The notes: a model not told the origin generated them from the letters alone. DNA of 64,000 bases from Chryseobacterium paludis (GCF_025403485.1 NZ_CP099966.1:248001-312000); one strand, 5' to 3'. Numbered from the stretch's first letter, positions 16,491 through 25,507 are shown. Made by a program: numbers and translations.

Positions 16491-16530
16491 GTAAAAAGAA
16501 TTCTGTAATTTTGAGTAATAATTTCAGGGT

Positions 16531-16917
16531 ATGAAAAAAGATAAAATTGAGATCGGTGAAAAATGCAAAAGCCATATCCGTGGGGTAAAGGATACCATGG
16601 ATCTACTGGACGGAAAATGGAAAACCCTTATTATAAGCCAATTATACTACATTGGGAAATTGCGTTTTATGGATTTAAAAAGGCAGGTAGAAGGTATCGC
16701 TTCAAAAACCCTTTCAAAGGAATTGAAGGATCTGGAAATGAATAACCTTATCAAAAGAACCCAGAACAATACCATGCCCGTTTCTGTGGATTATGAACTG
16801 ACCTGTTTTGGTGAAAGCCTGCATACGATTATCGATACGATGGGAGAGTGGGGGATCAAGTACAGGAAAGATTTGCTAGGAAAAGAGACTAAAGTGGTTG
16901 CTGAAGTTGTAAATTGA
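16531..16917 (+). CDS. HxlR-family winged-helix transcriptional regulator
   Basis: A 128-residue protein of standard HxlR length. The domain opens with the usual LLDGKWKTLIISQL segment and continues with the winged helix (FMDLKRQVEGIASKTLSKEL, DLEMNNLIKR, then VDYELTCFGESL). HxlR proteins often sense electrophiles or oxidants through a conserved Cys near the N-terminus; here Cys 13 in GEKCKSHIRG is in that position. It is divergent from a nitroreductase that it probably represses. Confidence 0.93.
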   Translation: MKKDKIEIGEKCKSHIRGVKDTMDLLDGKWKTLIISQLYYIGKLRFMDLKRQVEGIASKTLSKELKDLEMNNLIKRTQNNTMPVSVDYELTCFGESLHTIIDTMGEWGIKYRKDLLGKETKVVAEVVN

Positions 16918-17067
16918 TCCGTAAGGTTTATTTTCTCGGATCTATCATGATGTTTTCGTTTAAATTTGTAATTAAAGAATGGATAACGAATCCGACATTC
17001 ACGACAGCGATATAGGCATAACCTATATGATCAAATTTCACTATAGTTGAGCTATTTTTGCCTTCCT

Positions 17068-18021
17068 TTATTTCAGGTTATTACTGTATTTTTTCGGCTT
17101 TTGACCTATATGTTTTTCAAATACCCTTGAGAAATGACTTAGGTTTTCAAAACCCATTAGATAGCCTGCTTCAGATACGGACAGTTTTTCATCCCGTAAA
17201 AGCCGGGCAGCTTCTTTCATGCGTAAGTGCTGATAGTAATCGTAAATTCCCATACCAAAAACCTGCGTGAATATTTTACGGAGCTTAAGTTCATTCATTC
17301 CTGCAATTTGTTTCAGCTCTGCAATGCTGGTCGGTTGGCTTAATGAGGAAACTATTTTGTCGCGTACCTGGTAAATAGATTTTATTTCCTTTCCGCTTAG
17401 TTTTTGGTGGACAGAACCTTCCCGTTTGCGCAAACTTTCAAATAAATAAAAAAGAAGTTCCATCGCCTTGATTTTGTAGTAATAACTTTTCATTGTACTT
17501 GGCGCTTCCTTTTTTACAATATCGTTTATGGTGCGCAAAATATCATCGGTCATCAATTCTTCAATCAGAAAACTGTTGGTATCATCGAACAGGAATTGAA
17601 AATAGGGAGATTCCTCCTTCAGAAAACTTTTCAGATAATCAGCACTGATGCTGATTGAAACGTACGTGGCCTGTGTATTTTTTGTAAAATTGATTTTCTG
17701 CTGTATCGTAAATGGGAATATCCGTACAAATGGCGCATCTCCGGACAGTTTGATTGTACTTATACCAGAAGAGGTCTGATCATCCTCAAAAATGTTGTAA
17801 AATAAAAACCCAATACTGTCTTTGATCGATGATGTTGCGGTTTTGCGGATAAAATTCTTTTTAATGTTAAACGTACCAAAATGCATGGCTATATCCGGCA
17901 AAAACGTGAAGGCTTTAAAAAGTTTGACTTCGACATACTGTAGCTCGTCCAGTGTCGTTAGTCCTACTTTGGCTGCATATTCAAGAATTCTGTGGTCTAT
18001 ATTATTATCTGCATCATTCAT
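17068..18021 (-). CDS. AraC-family transcriptional regulator
   Basis: A 317-residue regulator with a C-terminal AraC double HTH (about 220-315): IAELKQIAGMNELKLRKIF, then the second HTH LSVSEAGYLMGFENLSHFSR. The N-terminal domain is of a different type from the two AraC proteins in the first 9 kb and resembles regulators with siderophore-like or lipid-like ligands (PchR-like), though this is weak. It is divergent from the FAD monooxygenase gene with a 102-bp gap, so it probably controls that gene. Confidence 0.9.
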   Translation of the reverse strand: MNDADNNIDHRILEYAAKVGLTTLDELQYVEVKLFKAFTFLPDIAMHFGTFNIKKNFIRKTATSSIKDSIGFLFYNIFEDDQTSSGISTIKLSGDAPFVRIFPFTIQQKINFTKNTQATYVSISISADYLKSFLKEESPYFQFLFDDTNSFLIEELMTDDILRTINDIVKKEAPSTMKSYYYKIKAMELLFYLFESLRKREGSVHQKLSGKEIKSIYQVRDKIVSSLSQPTSIAELKQIAGMNELKLRKIFTQVFGMGIYDYYQHLRMKEAARLLRDEKLSVSEAGYLMGFENLSHFSRVFEKHIGQKPKKYSNNLK

Positions 18022-18025
18022 AATT

Positions 18026-18069
18026 TTTACGACTATTTTTAATAGCTATTGGAGTATTTTAATCGTAAA
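18026..18069. promoter_or_regulatory. Dyad in the AraC/monooxygenase intergenic region
   Basis: TTTACGA (18026-18032) is mirrored by TCGTAAA (18063-18069), 30 bp apart, between two divergent genes. It could be an operator; AraC proteins can bind such separated half-sites. The evidence is only position and symmetry. Confidence 0.25.
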
Positions 18070-18123
18070 GTTACTGCTAATTTTGATCTATCAATGTTAC
18101 AATGACAATTAAATTTTCAAGCT

Positions 18124-19239
18124 ATGAAAAAACAAGTTTTGATCTCAGGGGCAAGCTTTGCCGGATTAACGTTAGCGTATTGGTTAAACAAATTTGGCTA
18201 TAAAGTGACGGTCGTGGAAATTGGCAAAGGTCTTAGAAAAGGCGGTTCGCCCATCGATGTCCGTGGCAAAGCCCTGGATGTTGTAAAAGAAATGGGAATA
18301 TTGCAAAAAATAAAAGACCATGAATTTATCCATACCGATGAGGTTGTCAATGCCAAAGGCGAAACACTGACTACTTTTTCAATAAACGCACTGGAAGAAT
18401 ATCTCGGTGATATTGAAATCCATCGCAACGACCTGGTCGATATTATTTTTGATATTGTCCCTAAGGATGAAGTCGAAATTGTTTTCGGCAATAACATAAA
18501 GAGCTTAATCCAGCATGAAGACCGTGTGGATGTATCCTTTGAAAATGGACCGAACAGAAGTTTTGATTTCTTATTTGGAGCAGATGGTACACACTCCATC
18601 GTAAGGAAACTTGTATTCGGTCCTGAAGAAAATTTCAAAAAGTTTTTCGGTGTTTACTTTGCTTTTGCCAAAGCAGATCATATACAAACAGGCAAGTCAG
18701 GTAACACGGGAATCGTATACCGGGAGCTGGGCAAACAGGCGGTGATATATCATTTCAAAGAGGGAGCGAATGCTATACTCATGTTTAGGACACCTCAATT
18801 GGATTGGGATTATAGAAATGATGACCAACACAAGCAAATTCTAAAAGAATATTTTGGCAATAATACAAATTGGAAAATCCCTGAAATATTAGACACCATG
18901 CTTCATTCCGATAATTTGTATTTTGATGAAGCCTGTCAAATTCATATGCCGAACTGGACAAAAGGACGAGTTGCCCTGATTGGCGATGCTGCACATGCAC
19001 CAAGCTTTTTTACTGGAATGGGTACAAGTCTGGCTTTGCAGGGGGCAACGTTATTAGCAAAGGAGCTTAAAGAAAATGATGATTATAAAACTGCTTTTGA
19101 GAAGTATAGTGAAACGTTCAAGCCAGTTGCAGAAAGTATTCAATCACGTATTACAAGAGGACTAAAGGTTCAGTTGCCAGAAACAGAAGAAGAGTTACAG
19201 GCATCTTTCATGGCGATGACTAATAATAAGCCGTCCTAG
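18124..19239 (+). CDS. FAD-dependent monooxygenase
   Basis: A 371-residue class A flavin monooxygenase. The N-terminal Rossmann motif is GASFAGLTLAYWL (about residues 8-20). A middle GADGTHSIVRK segment corresponds to the DG motif, and the late GDAAHAPSFFTGMG (about 290-303) binds the FAD ribose. It would hydroxylate an aromatic or polyketide-like substrate with NAD(P)H and O2. The fold is that of the TetX tetracycline-inactivating enzymes, but the sequence differs at the N-terminus and around the FAD motif. I therefore do not call it a resistance gene. It is divergent from an AraC regulator. Confidence 0.9.
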   Translation: MKKQVLISGASFAGLTLAYWLNKFGYKVTVVEIGKGLRKGGSPIDVRGKALDVVKEMGILQKIKDHEFIHTDEVVNAKGETLTTFSINALEEYLGDIEIHRNDLVDIIFDIVPKDEVEIVFGNNIKSLIQHEDRVDVSFENGPNRSFDFLFGADGTHSIVRKLVFGPEENFKKFFGVYFAFAKADHIQTGKSGNTGIVYRELGKQAVIYHFKEGANAILMFRTPQLDWDYRNDDQHKQILKEYFGNNTNWKIPEILDTMLHSDNLYFDEACQIHMPNWTKGRVALIGDAAHAPSFFTGMGTSLALQGATLLAKELKENDDYKTAFEKYSETFKPVAESIQSRITRGLKVQLPETEEELQASFMAMTNNKPS

Positions 19240-19810
19240 TTGCTGAAATTGAAAGAGTTCAAAAGAAATCTCACGTTCGGTCATCTATCCTTACTCATGT
19301 CCAATGAATAACATCTTACATAATAATTCGGGAAACTTAAATCTCTCGAATTTTTCAATTTTTTTTTGTTGCATTTATAATAAAAAACAGGTAACGAGCG
19401 TGACGTTAGCAATAACTTATGAAGAATTAGGCTCAGTAAAGGCCAATATTTAAGAGTAGGTAAGATTTATGATTAAAAAGTTTTATGGTTACATATACTT
19501 TTAATTTGAGCTGTTTGAATGCTGTTGTGATTAAAAAAATTATTATATAAATGACTTTTTAGTAAAAATGTAATAATTAGAAAATTAATTAAATCTACGC
19601 AAATTGATTGCGTATGTGTTAATTAGCTTTGTAATATGAAATTTATCTAATAAAATATTTGGGAAGGAATTGTTACAAATATGTGAGGTTTGAAAATAAT
19701 TCCAACAATAATATTCTTAGAAAAATTGATTTAAAATTTTTATTAACAAAACTCCAGCAGAAATATAATAAGCTGGCCTGGGTGGAAGAGACCAGAAAAT
19801 ATTATTTATT
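19240..19810. other. Intergenic region with terminator and a dispersed-repeat fragment
   Basis: The first 130 bp contain a hairpin (19325-19352, arms AATTCGGGA and TCTCGAATT with one G-T pair, then T runs) that probably ends the monooxygenase transcript. At 19389-19412 there is a fragment of the dispersed ACGAGCGTGACG family. The remaining ~390 bp are very A/T-rich with no credible gene. It marks the border of the defence-like region. Confidence 0.6.
19325..19358 (+). terminator. Hairpin terminator after the FAD monooxygenase
   Basis: Arms AATTCGGGA and TCTCGAATT (one G-T pair) are followed by TTTTCAATTTTTTTTT. It lies about 86 bp after the stop codon. Confidence 0.55.
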
Positions 19811-20128
19811 ATGAGTATTTTTTATGTAACAGCGGTAAGATACAGTAGTGATCATTCGCATATTAGTCATGTGTTAGTTCATTCACCAGAGAATGTAGGA
19901 GGACGTCTAACTAAAGGAATTATTTTAAGTAAAGAACAAGTAATTACCAATATTGGTCAAGGGCACATTTATACAACTGCGATCCATAGTTATAGGGATC
20001 AATGTTGGAAATATGGTGCTAAAATTGGAATTGTATCAGTAGGGTTTAATCGTTATCTTAGAACAGATCGAGATTCAACCTCGACTGATAATTTGGAAAA
20101 TCTTTTATTGATAGATGAGTTAAGATAA
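19811..20128 (+). CDS. DUF3892-family small protein
   Basis: A 105-residue protein that fits the DUF3892 pattern. It begins with FYVTAVRYSSDHSHISHVLV, has LSKEQVITNIGQG in the middle, and ends with the typical YLRTDRDSTSTDNLENL segment. The function of the family is unknown. It is convergent with the HEPN gene of the three-gene operon, separated by a strong bidirectional terminator, so it is probably an independent unit. Confidence 0.8.
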   Translation: MSIFYVTAVRYSSDHSHISHVLVHSPENVGGRLTKGIILSKEQVITNIGQGHIYTTAIHSYRDQCWKYGAKIGIVSVGFNRYLRTDRDSTSTDNLENLLLIDELR

Positions 20129-20230
20129 AATGGATAGGATATAAATAGATTGTGGTCAGCTTTTATATAACCTATCTTTTATTTATCTCCCTTTAGTTGA
20201 AAATTTCTTATCTAATAGATGTAAGTGGAA

Positions 20231-20269
20231 ACAAAAAACTTTCAAATAAAAAATTTGAAAGTTTTTTGT
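20231..20269. terminator. Strong bidirectional terminator
   Basis: A perfect 17-bp stem (ACAAAAAACTTTCAAAT and its complement) with a 5-base loop lies between the convergent DUF3892 and HEPN genes. A runs and T runs on both sides make it active in both directions. Confidence 0.85.
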
Positions 20270-20319
20270 TTAATATTTAATGAATTAGTTATCCTCTTGT
20301 ACAAGTAACTAATATTATT

Positions 20320-21129
20320 TTAAAATAGTTTCTCGCTAATGTCATCAGTAATTCTTGGTGCTAGCCTATCATCTTTCCAATCGCTAATTAATTTGTAAGC
20401 TACACTTTTAATTGTCTCTATTTTTGATGTCACATTTTCTACTACATTAACGTCAATGGAGGCAATACCGTGTGCTATATCCTTTCTAATATCATAATTT
20501 TCATCAATCCAATCTATTTCATTAGGTATTATTGGCCAGTGGGGGCATTCACCCCAAATCGATTTAAATGTTTCCCACATATGACATTTGGTATTTGTAC
20601 CGGGATTATTACAGCGATCTTTGTTAGGATTGTACTTGTTACAAAGAATTTCTATACTATTAAAAAATGCAAGAAATTTATCAAATGGGTCTTCTGTGTA
20701 TAATCCTTTTCTATACCAGCCTACTGCCCGTAAAAATGTTGGCTCGGTTAAAACCCAAAGCCTTGCAGTTTTAAAAGCATCACTAAGTTCATTTTCGGCT
20801 AACCTTCTACGTTCAGTTTCTACTTTTGCTGGAAAGTTCTTATTATCTGTAATTGTTAATATAGTTGGTAGATTAATATTTAATGATAATACGTCCAGTG
20901 CTTGTCCACAAAAATAAAGAGCCGCTTTTCGGGCTATTGTTTGTTCAATCGCATATGCTGTTAATGTAATTGTTATTCCAAGTGAACTATTTTTTGATAC
21001 CTCAATATCACTATATAATTTATCATTAAAATGGAAATCTTTACGTTGGCGAAAATTAAATTTTCTTTCAACAGTTATTGGACCATAAACATTTAATGTG
21101 ATTTCCCAAGTAGGTAAATTTTCAGGCAT
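20320..21129 (-). CDS. Apea-like HEPN domain protein (candidate RNase effector)
   Basis: A 269-residue protein and the third gene of the operon. The C-terminal half has the HEPN pattern: a helix FLAFFNSIEILCNKY (about 152-166) and, at 215-220, RKDIAH, which fits the HEPN ribonuclease signature R-x4-6-H. Four cysteines (163, 173, 182, 195) lie between these parts and could hold a metal. The N-terminal ~140 residues are mainly beta and may be a sensor or partner-binding domain. HEPN proteins with this motif are often RNases in toxin-antitoxin and phage-defence systems. RNase activity here is inferred. The gap to the gene before it is 60 bp. Confidence 0.75.
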   Translation of the reverse strand: MPENLPTWEITLNVYGPITVERKFNFRQRKDFHFNDKLYSDIEVSKNSSLGITITLTAYAIEQTIARKAALYFCGQALDVLSLNINLPTILTITDNKNFPAKVETERRRLAENELSDAFKTARLWVLTEPTFLRAVGWYRKGLYTEDPFDKFLAFFNSIEILCNKYNPNKDRCNNPGTNTKCHMWETFKSIWGECPHWPIIPNEIDWIDENYDIRKDIAHGIASIDVNVVENVTSKIETIKSVAYKLISDWKDDRLAPRITDDISEKLF

Positions 21130-21189
21130 ACTTTACTTTATAAATTTGATTCAAGAATATTAAGATTTGTCCATGCTTAGATGAGATTT

Positions 21190-23535
21190 TCACACATAAA
21201 AATGATGATGTACTTTTTCAATAAAATTAACTTCTTCTTTATTTAAGCGCTTCTCTTTTGTTCCTTCATGTGCCCAAAGATTTCTATACGAGTTAAAAAA
21301 AGAAATCCATTTTAAAGCTTTTGGTTTACTTCCTATTCCATCACCAATATTAATTGAGAAGTCTTTTTCAAAAGTTGTGAAATCTATAGTTTTATTTTCC
21401 GGTATTTTGTTCCAATATTTTTCTATTATTGTTTTATAATCATTGATGTTAAACATTTCAGTCCAATCAACTTTCTTCTTGCCTAATCCCTCTTTATAGT
21501 TTTTTTCCATTTCTTGTTCAGCTCTATTTTGACATTCTCTCTTAATACTATTAATCTCCAAATCCCAAACGTCACCATATAGCAATTTCATCTTTGCTAG
21601 AACTATACTTTTCATTCTTTTCTCAATTTCGATACCTAAACTTCTTCCTTTATTTTGTAATTCTTCATCTTGAGTCTCTAACCATTTTATTAATTCCACT
21701 GGAAAATATTCATCGTGTTTTCTATGAATTATGCTTTGAAAAAAACGGAGCCACTTAGTTTCAACACCACTTCCTAAAAATGCTAGTTGCTTACTTTTCT
21801 CCTCATCTGTAATTTCCTTTTTTAAATATTCAAGTAATGACTCTAAATAAGGTTTTATTTTTTCAAATCGAGTATTTTCATCTGTGGATTGATTAATAAT
21901 ATTCTGATCAGTTAAAAATCTATTCAAACTGTCAATAATACATATAAAAGGGTAGGTTCCTCTATTAGATAATATTAATGATTTATCTTCAGTGTATATT
22001 TCATTATAATTTTGTTCTACATAATCGTAGCATTTAGCTAAAAGTTGAAATATTCTTTTTTTGCAATTAGTCATTTCTGCTGTGTGGTCATGATTTGAAA
22101 TATTGTAAAGTGAATATTTATGAGCTTCTTCTGTGAAATTATTTCCTTTGGCTTTGGGTAATATATTAGAGGCGGAAAGAGCATTGGAAAAAGGTTGAAA
22201 TGTTAAAAGTGACTTATCTTCACCAACGGAAATTTTTTCAAATAAAGGACTGCTTTGATTATTAGCAAGTTCTTTAATTATTGAAGAACGTAGTGCTTTA
22301 AGTCTAGAGTCTGTTCTATCTGAATTCCAATATAAATCTTCTTCAAGATCCAACCTTAAGCTTGGACTTACTGCTTTCTGATTTTCATTTATGTCCATGA
22401 AGATTTTAAGTTGATCACTAGTATCTAGGTTTTCAAATGCAACAACAGGAATTGTATTCGAATTTTTAAATTTTGAATTAGCATATCCATAAACACGGTG
22501 TTGACCATCAATTATATAAGCTATTGCAAAACTATTTGGAATTTTTAATGTCCCAAAACATGAATTTGTATCTCCAATTTTTGAACTTGCTTCAAATTGA
22601 ACTTTATTCTTTTTATTGCTAAAGTTTATTATTATTGAATTTGGAAAATACCCTCCGTCATCAATAAACTTTGTAATACCGGGCAATCTTTTTGCAACTA
22701 AAAGTCTTTGATATGTTGGGAATTCTGATTCATTGACTTTTGTTCGATGGAGAATAAATCCCATCTTCAATAGTAATTCCGGTTCAATAGAAAACATGTA
22801 GTAAGTTTTGGTTCCCATTTCACCTTTTACAGCCGGAATTTCTATTCGATCTTTACTAATAAGTTCATTTTTAAAGATTAATCCTAAAAATTGATAAAAT
22901 GCAACATTTTTATAGTTTTTTATTAGGTCATCAATATATTTAAAAGTATTATTGTTATAATAAAAAGAATTTGTAGAAAGTAATCTTTTCATATCTTCAC
23001 TTTCCATATCAATTCGTAGATTTCTAGTAGCAAAAATGTATTTGATTTTTAAATTTTTCCCATAAATCTGCTGAAGAGTCTTTTTAAAACCATCTAATCT
23101 TAAACTTAATAATTCAAATTCATCTTTAAAACTTGGTGCTTTTTTAAGCGTATCACTTGATTTACATTCAATTATAATTGCTGTGTCGTCATTAATAGCA
23201 AGAACATCAATCTGCTTCTTATCATTATTGTTAAAGTTTAAATGTAAATTTTCATCTATATTTAGAGTTCTATATCCTAAATCATATATTTGGCACCACA
23301 CATCATCCTCAAACTTTTTAGAGTGAGATTTAGCTTTTCTAAGTCTAGTTTTCGTTTTTAAAGGTTTACCAAAAATTTCCCACCTTTCCTTAATATAAGC
23401 ATCAACCAAGTTATGATCTACACTGACAATTTGATAATCATTTTTTTTTGCTTTATATAATTTACCAAGAAAAGAAGTATCATTAGTTATTTTTTTCTCA
23501 ATCTCAATAACTTTAATGTGATCGATATATGTCAT
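21190..23535 (-). CDS. PD-(D/E)XK + DGQHR + C-terminal HEPN-like multidomain protein
   Basis: A 781-residue protein and the second gene of the operon, starting 8 bp after the methyltransferase stop. Residues ~70-170 look like an Mrr/restriction-type nuclease fold: E76 in an N-terminal helix, then D110, E123 and K125 in ID(V)LA ... IIECKSS, the PD-(D/E)XK pattern. Residues ~230-520 are a DGQHR domain (IIDGQHRVYGYA at 341-352, then FMDINENQKAV), as in DndB of DNA phosphorothioation systems and related ParB-like proteins. Near the C-terminus, YRNLWAHEG places R751 and H756 in an R-x4-H HEPN-like motif. A DNA-binding/nuclease role in defence is inferred; no biochemical family with all three parts is known to me. 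Confidence 0.78.
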   Translation of the reverse strand: MTYIDHIKVIEIEKKITNDTSFLGKLYKAKKNDYQIVSVDHNLVDAYIKERWEIFGKPLKTKTRLRKAKSHSKKFEDDVWCQIYDLGYRTLNIDENLHLNFNNNDKKQIDVLAINDDTAIIIECKSSDTLKKAPSFKDEFELLSLRLDGFKKTLQQIYGKNLKIKYIFATRNLRIDMESEDMKRLLSTNSFYYNNNTFKYIDDLIKNYKNVAFYQFLGLIFKNELISKDRIEIPAVKGEMGTKTYYMFSIEPELLLKMGFILHRTKVNESEFPTYQRLLVAKRLPGITKFIDDGGYFPNSIIINFSNKKNKVQFEASSKIGDTNSCFGTLKIPNSFAIAYIIDGQHRVYGYANSKFKNSNTIPVVAFENLDTSDQLKIFMDINENQKAVSPSLRLDLEEDLYWNSDRTDSRLKALRSSIIKELANNQSSPLFEKISVGEDKSLLTFQPFSNALSASNILPKAKGNNFTEEAHKYSLYNISNHDHTAEMTNCKKRIFQLLAKCYDYVEQNYNEIYTEDKSLILSNRGTYPFICIIDSLNRFLTDQNIINQSTDENTRFEKIKPYLESLLEYLKKEITDEEKSKQLAFLGSGVETKWLRFFQSIIHRKHDEYFPVELIKWLETQDEELQNKGRSLGIEIEKRMKSIVLAKMKLLYGDVWDLEINSIKRECQNRAEQEMEKNYKEGLGKKKVDWTEMFNINDYKTIIEKYWNKIPENKTIDFTTFEKDFSINIGDGIGSKPKALKWISFFNSYRNLWAHEGTKEKRLNKEEVNFIEKVHHHFYV

Positions 23536-23543
23536 ATTGTATT

Positions 23544-24353
23544 TTATAAAATGTTGGTTAAAATTAATTCAGAGTATTTTTCCCTTTTCGCATTTTTTCC
23601 TCCAATTAAGCTTGCTCTTTGAAGTTCATACATTTTATCTCCGTTTGAAAATATCTCTTTTATTGCTATATGTGCTGCATTGGTCATAATATAGTAAGCA
23701 CCAATTTCTTTTAATTTCTGAATGTACTCCTGTAATCTATATTGATCATTCAAAGAAAAAATCTTTTGATTATATTGAATGAATCCATTTTTATTATGAG
23801 CAACAGTATAAGGTGGATCAAGAAAGACTAAATGACCTGGTTTAACTTTATCAATTGTTCTGTGAAAGTCTTCAGAATTAATGTTTGTGTTTTTCAGATT
23901 TTCACTTGCAATTTTGAGATTTTCAAAATCATATTTATGATTTTTTCGATGCCCAAAAGGAACATTGTATTCACCTTTTAAATTAACTCTGAAAATTCCA
24001 TTAAAAGAAGTTTGATTTAAATATATAAACCGTGCAGCCTCTTTAATTTCATCTTCAAATTTTTCTTTTCTAATTTTATAATAGAATTCTTCTGTATTTT
24101 CAAACCCATTAAGTAAATGTATTATGGGTTCAACATGATCTCTTAACTGAATATATGAATTAATCAGCTCATGATTAGAATCAGAAATAAAGGCGTTCCT
24201 AGGATTGAGATGAAAATAAATGGAGCCTCCTCCTATAAAAGGTTCGTGATAAGTTGTAAATGCATTAATGTCTACTAATCTATCAATTTCTTTTAATAAC
24301 CATCTCTTTCCTCCTGCCCATCGTAAAAATGGTTTAGCTTTAGTTTTAATCAT
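23544..24353 (-). CDS. D12-class (Dam-like) adenine-N6 DNA methyltransferase
   Basis: A 269-residue enzyme of the D12 class, the size of Dam. Motifs are in the expected alpha-class order: KPFLRWAGGKRWLL (residues 7-20, cofactor binding), HEPFIGGGSIYF (36-47, the FxGxG motif), a target-recognition stretch (about 85-165), and the catalytic DPPY (179-182). It should methylate adenine at N6 in duplex DNA using S-adenosylmethionine; GATC is likely for this class but not shown. It is the first gene of a three-gene operon and would provide self-protection if its partners cut DNA. Confidence 0.93.
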   Translation of the reverse strand: MIKTKAKPFLRWAGGKRWLLKEIDRLVDINAFTTYHEPFIGGGSIYFHLNPRNAFISDSNHELINSYIQLRDHVEPIIHLLNGFENTEEFYYKIRKEKFEDEIKEAARFIYLNQTSFNGIFRVNLKGEYNVPFGHRKNHKYDFENLKIASENLKNTNINSEDFHRTIDKVKPGHLVFLDPPYTVAHNKNGFIQYNQKIFSLNDQYRLQEYIQKLKEIGAYYIMTNAAHIAIKEIFSNGDKMYELQRASLIGGKNAKREKYSELILTNIL

Positions 24354-24597
24354 TTGCTGTGGTTATTTTATTGTGAAAATTTAAAATAATTCACAAATAT
24401 AAATTATTGAAAAATTAATTGTTGGTATTTTTAAGTAGATTTTGAACTTTTTTAAATCCATAATTATTAGTTTGCCGTAAATATCCAAATTAAAATGATA
24501 TTAAACAATACGGTTTTCCGTAAAATTATTTTAATTAAATTTTTTTTAATTATAAATGAAACAAATTAGTACTTTCTTTCCTAGAAGGCTTTTTTGT

Positions 24598-24605
24598 TAT
24601 ATTTG
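24598..24605 (+). promoter_or_regulatory. Candidate -7 box of the AbiC-like gene
   Basis: TATATTTG is a perfect TAnnTTTG box 17 bp upstream of the start codon at 24622. The -33 element is unclear. The 268-bp gap to the divergent methyltransferase gene is extremely A/T-rich. Confidence 0.45.
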
Positions 24606-24621
24606 GGGAAACTAATAATAG

Positions 24622-25494
24622 ATGCGACAAAACAAGCAAGACACGGATCAAGAACTTGACTTAAAGTATTTAGCAATAATAGTTGGTTCGATAATAGTTG
24701 TACTCTGGTTAATATCATTAGGAGTATTAGGTATATGGGTCACTAAGGGTAATGAAATTGGAGATTCTTTTGGAGCAGTTAACGCCTTATTTTCAGGTTT
24801 GGCACTTGCTGGAATTATTCTCACAATTTTAATGCAAAGAGAAGAGCTTAAATTACAAAGAAGGGAACTAGTATTAACCCGGAAGGAAATGGAACACACC
24901 AGAGATGAATTTGTTACTCAAAATGAAACCCTTAGAATTCAGCGTTTCGAAAATACATTTTTTCAAATGACTTCCTTGTTAAGTAGTATTTTAGCGAATA
25001 TTGAAATTGATTGGGAAAGATATGGCATTATCAAATCAAGAAAAGCTCTAAATAAGTTGGCATATACATTGAGTGGTTACTTAGTAGAAGAGATGCACAC
25101 AGATGAGTTCATGGAACGTATCTTGCAATTTGATTTATCAAGTCTAGATGAAGCTGTAACAGAAAAAGATTTAATACTAGTTTACGATAGGCTTTATCAG
25201 AATAATAAAGATATTTTGGGACATTATTTCAGAACTCTATATCATATAATCAAATTAGTTCACGAAACAGACGGCGTTGATAGAAAAAGATATATATCAA
25301 TAATCAGGGCTCAGTTGTCAAACTCTGAGCAGATACTATTATTCTACAATTGTTTACATGAAAATGGGAAAGAGAAATTTAAACCATTGATTGAAATTTA
25401 TTCACTTTTACATAATATTGATTTATCATTTCTTCCTAATATGGAATTAAAAACAGTTTATGCAGAATCAGCTTATAATACTACAGCCCCTTAA
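24622..25494 (+). CDS. Putative phage abortive-infection protein, AbiC-like
   Basis: A 290-residue membrane protein. Two transmembrane helices (about 15-37 and 52-70) flank GDSFGAVNALFSGLALAGII. A coiled coil rich in Glu/Lys/Arg follows (about 72-105), and the C-terminal domain includes FENTFFQM, HYFRTLYHIIK and EQILLFYNCLHENGKEKFKP. This order matches the putative abortive-infection (putAbiC) family. Such proteins are thought to stop growth after phage infection; the mechanism is unknown. It is divergent from the methyltransferase operon, which supports a defence island. Confidence 0.82.
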   Translation: MRQNKQDTDQELDLKYLAIIVGSIIVVLWLISLGVLGIWVTKGNEIGDSFGAVNALFSGLALAGIILTILMQREELKLQRRELVLTRKEMEHTRDEFVTQNETLRIQRFENTFFQMTSLLSSILANIEIDWERYGIIKSRKALNKLAYTLSGYLVEEMHTDEFMERILQFDLSSLDEAVTEKDLILVYDRLYQNNKDILGHYFRTLYHIIKLVHETDGVDRKRYISIIRAQLSNSEQILLFYNCLHENGKEKFKPLIEIYSLLHNIDLSFLPNMELKTVYAESAYNTTAP

Positions 25495-25506
25495 TTGGGG
25501 GCTTTA
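25485..25506. terminator. Short GC hairpin overlapping the AbiC-like stop codon
   Basis: AGCCCC and GGGGCT enclose the stop codon. The stem is 6 bp of mostly G-C pairs. There is no long T run, so the terminator strength is uncertain. The gene at 25508 is convergent. Confidence 0.4.
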
Positions 25507-25507
25507 C

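Noticed and set aside
18124..19239. Calling the FAD monooxygenase tet(X)
   Set aside because: It shares the fold and FAD motifs, but the N-terminus and the substrate-side sequence differ from TetX proteins; only the general family is supported.
21190..24353. A DNA phosphorothioation (Dnd/Ssp) system
   Set aside because: Only the DGQHR domain is shared; no cysteine desulfurase, DndC/D/E or SspB/C/E genes are visible in the neighbourhood.
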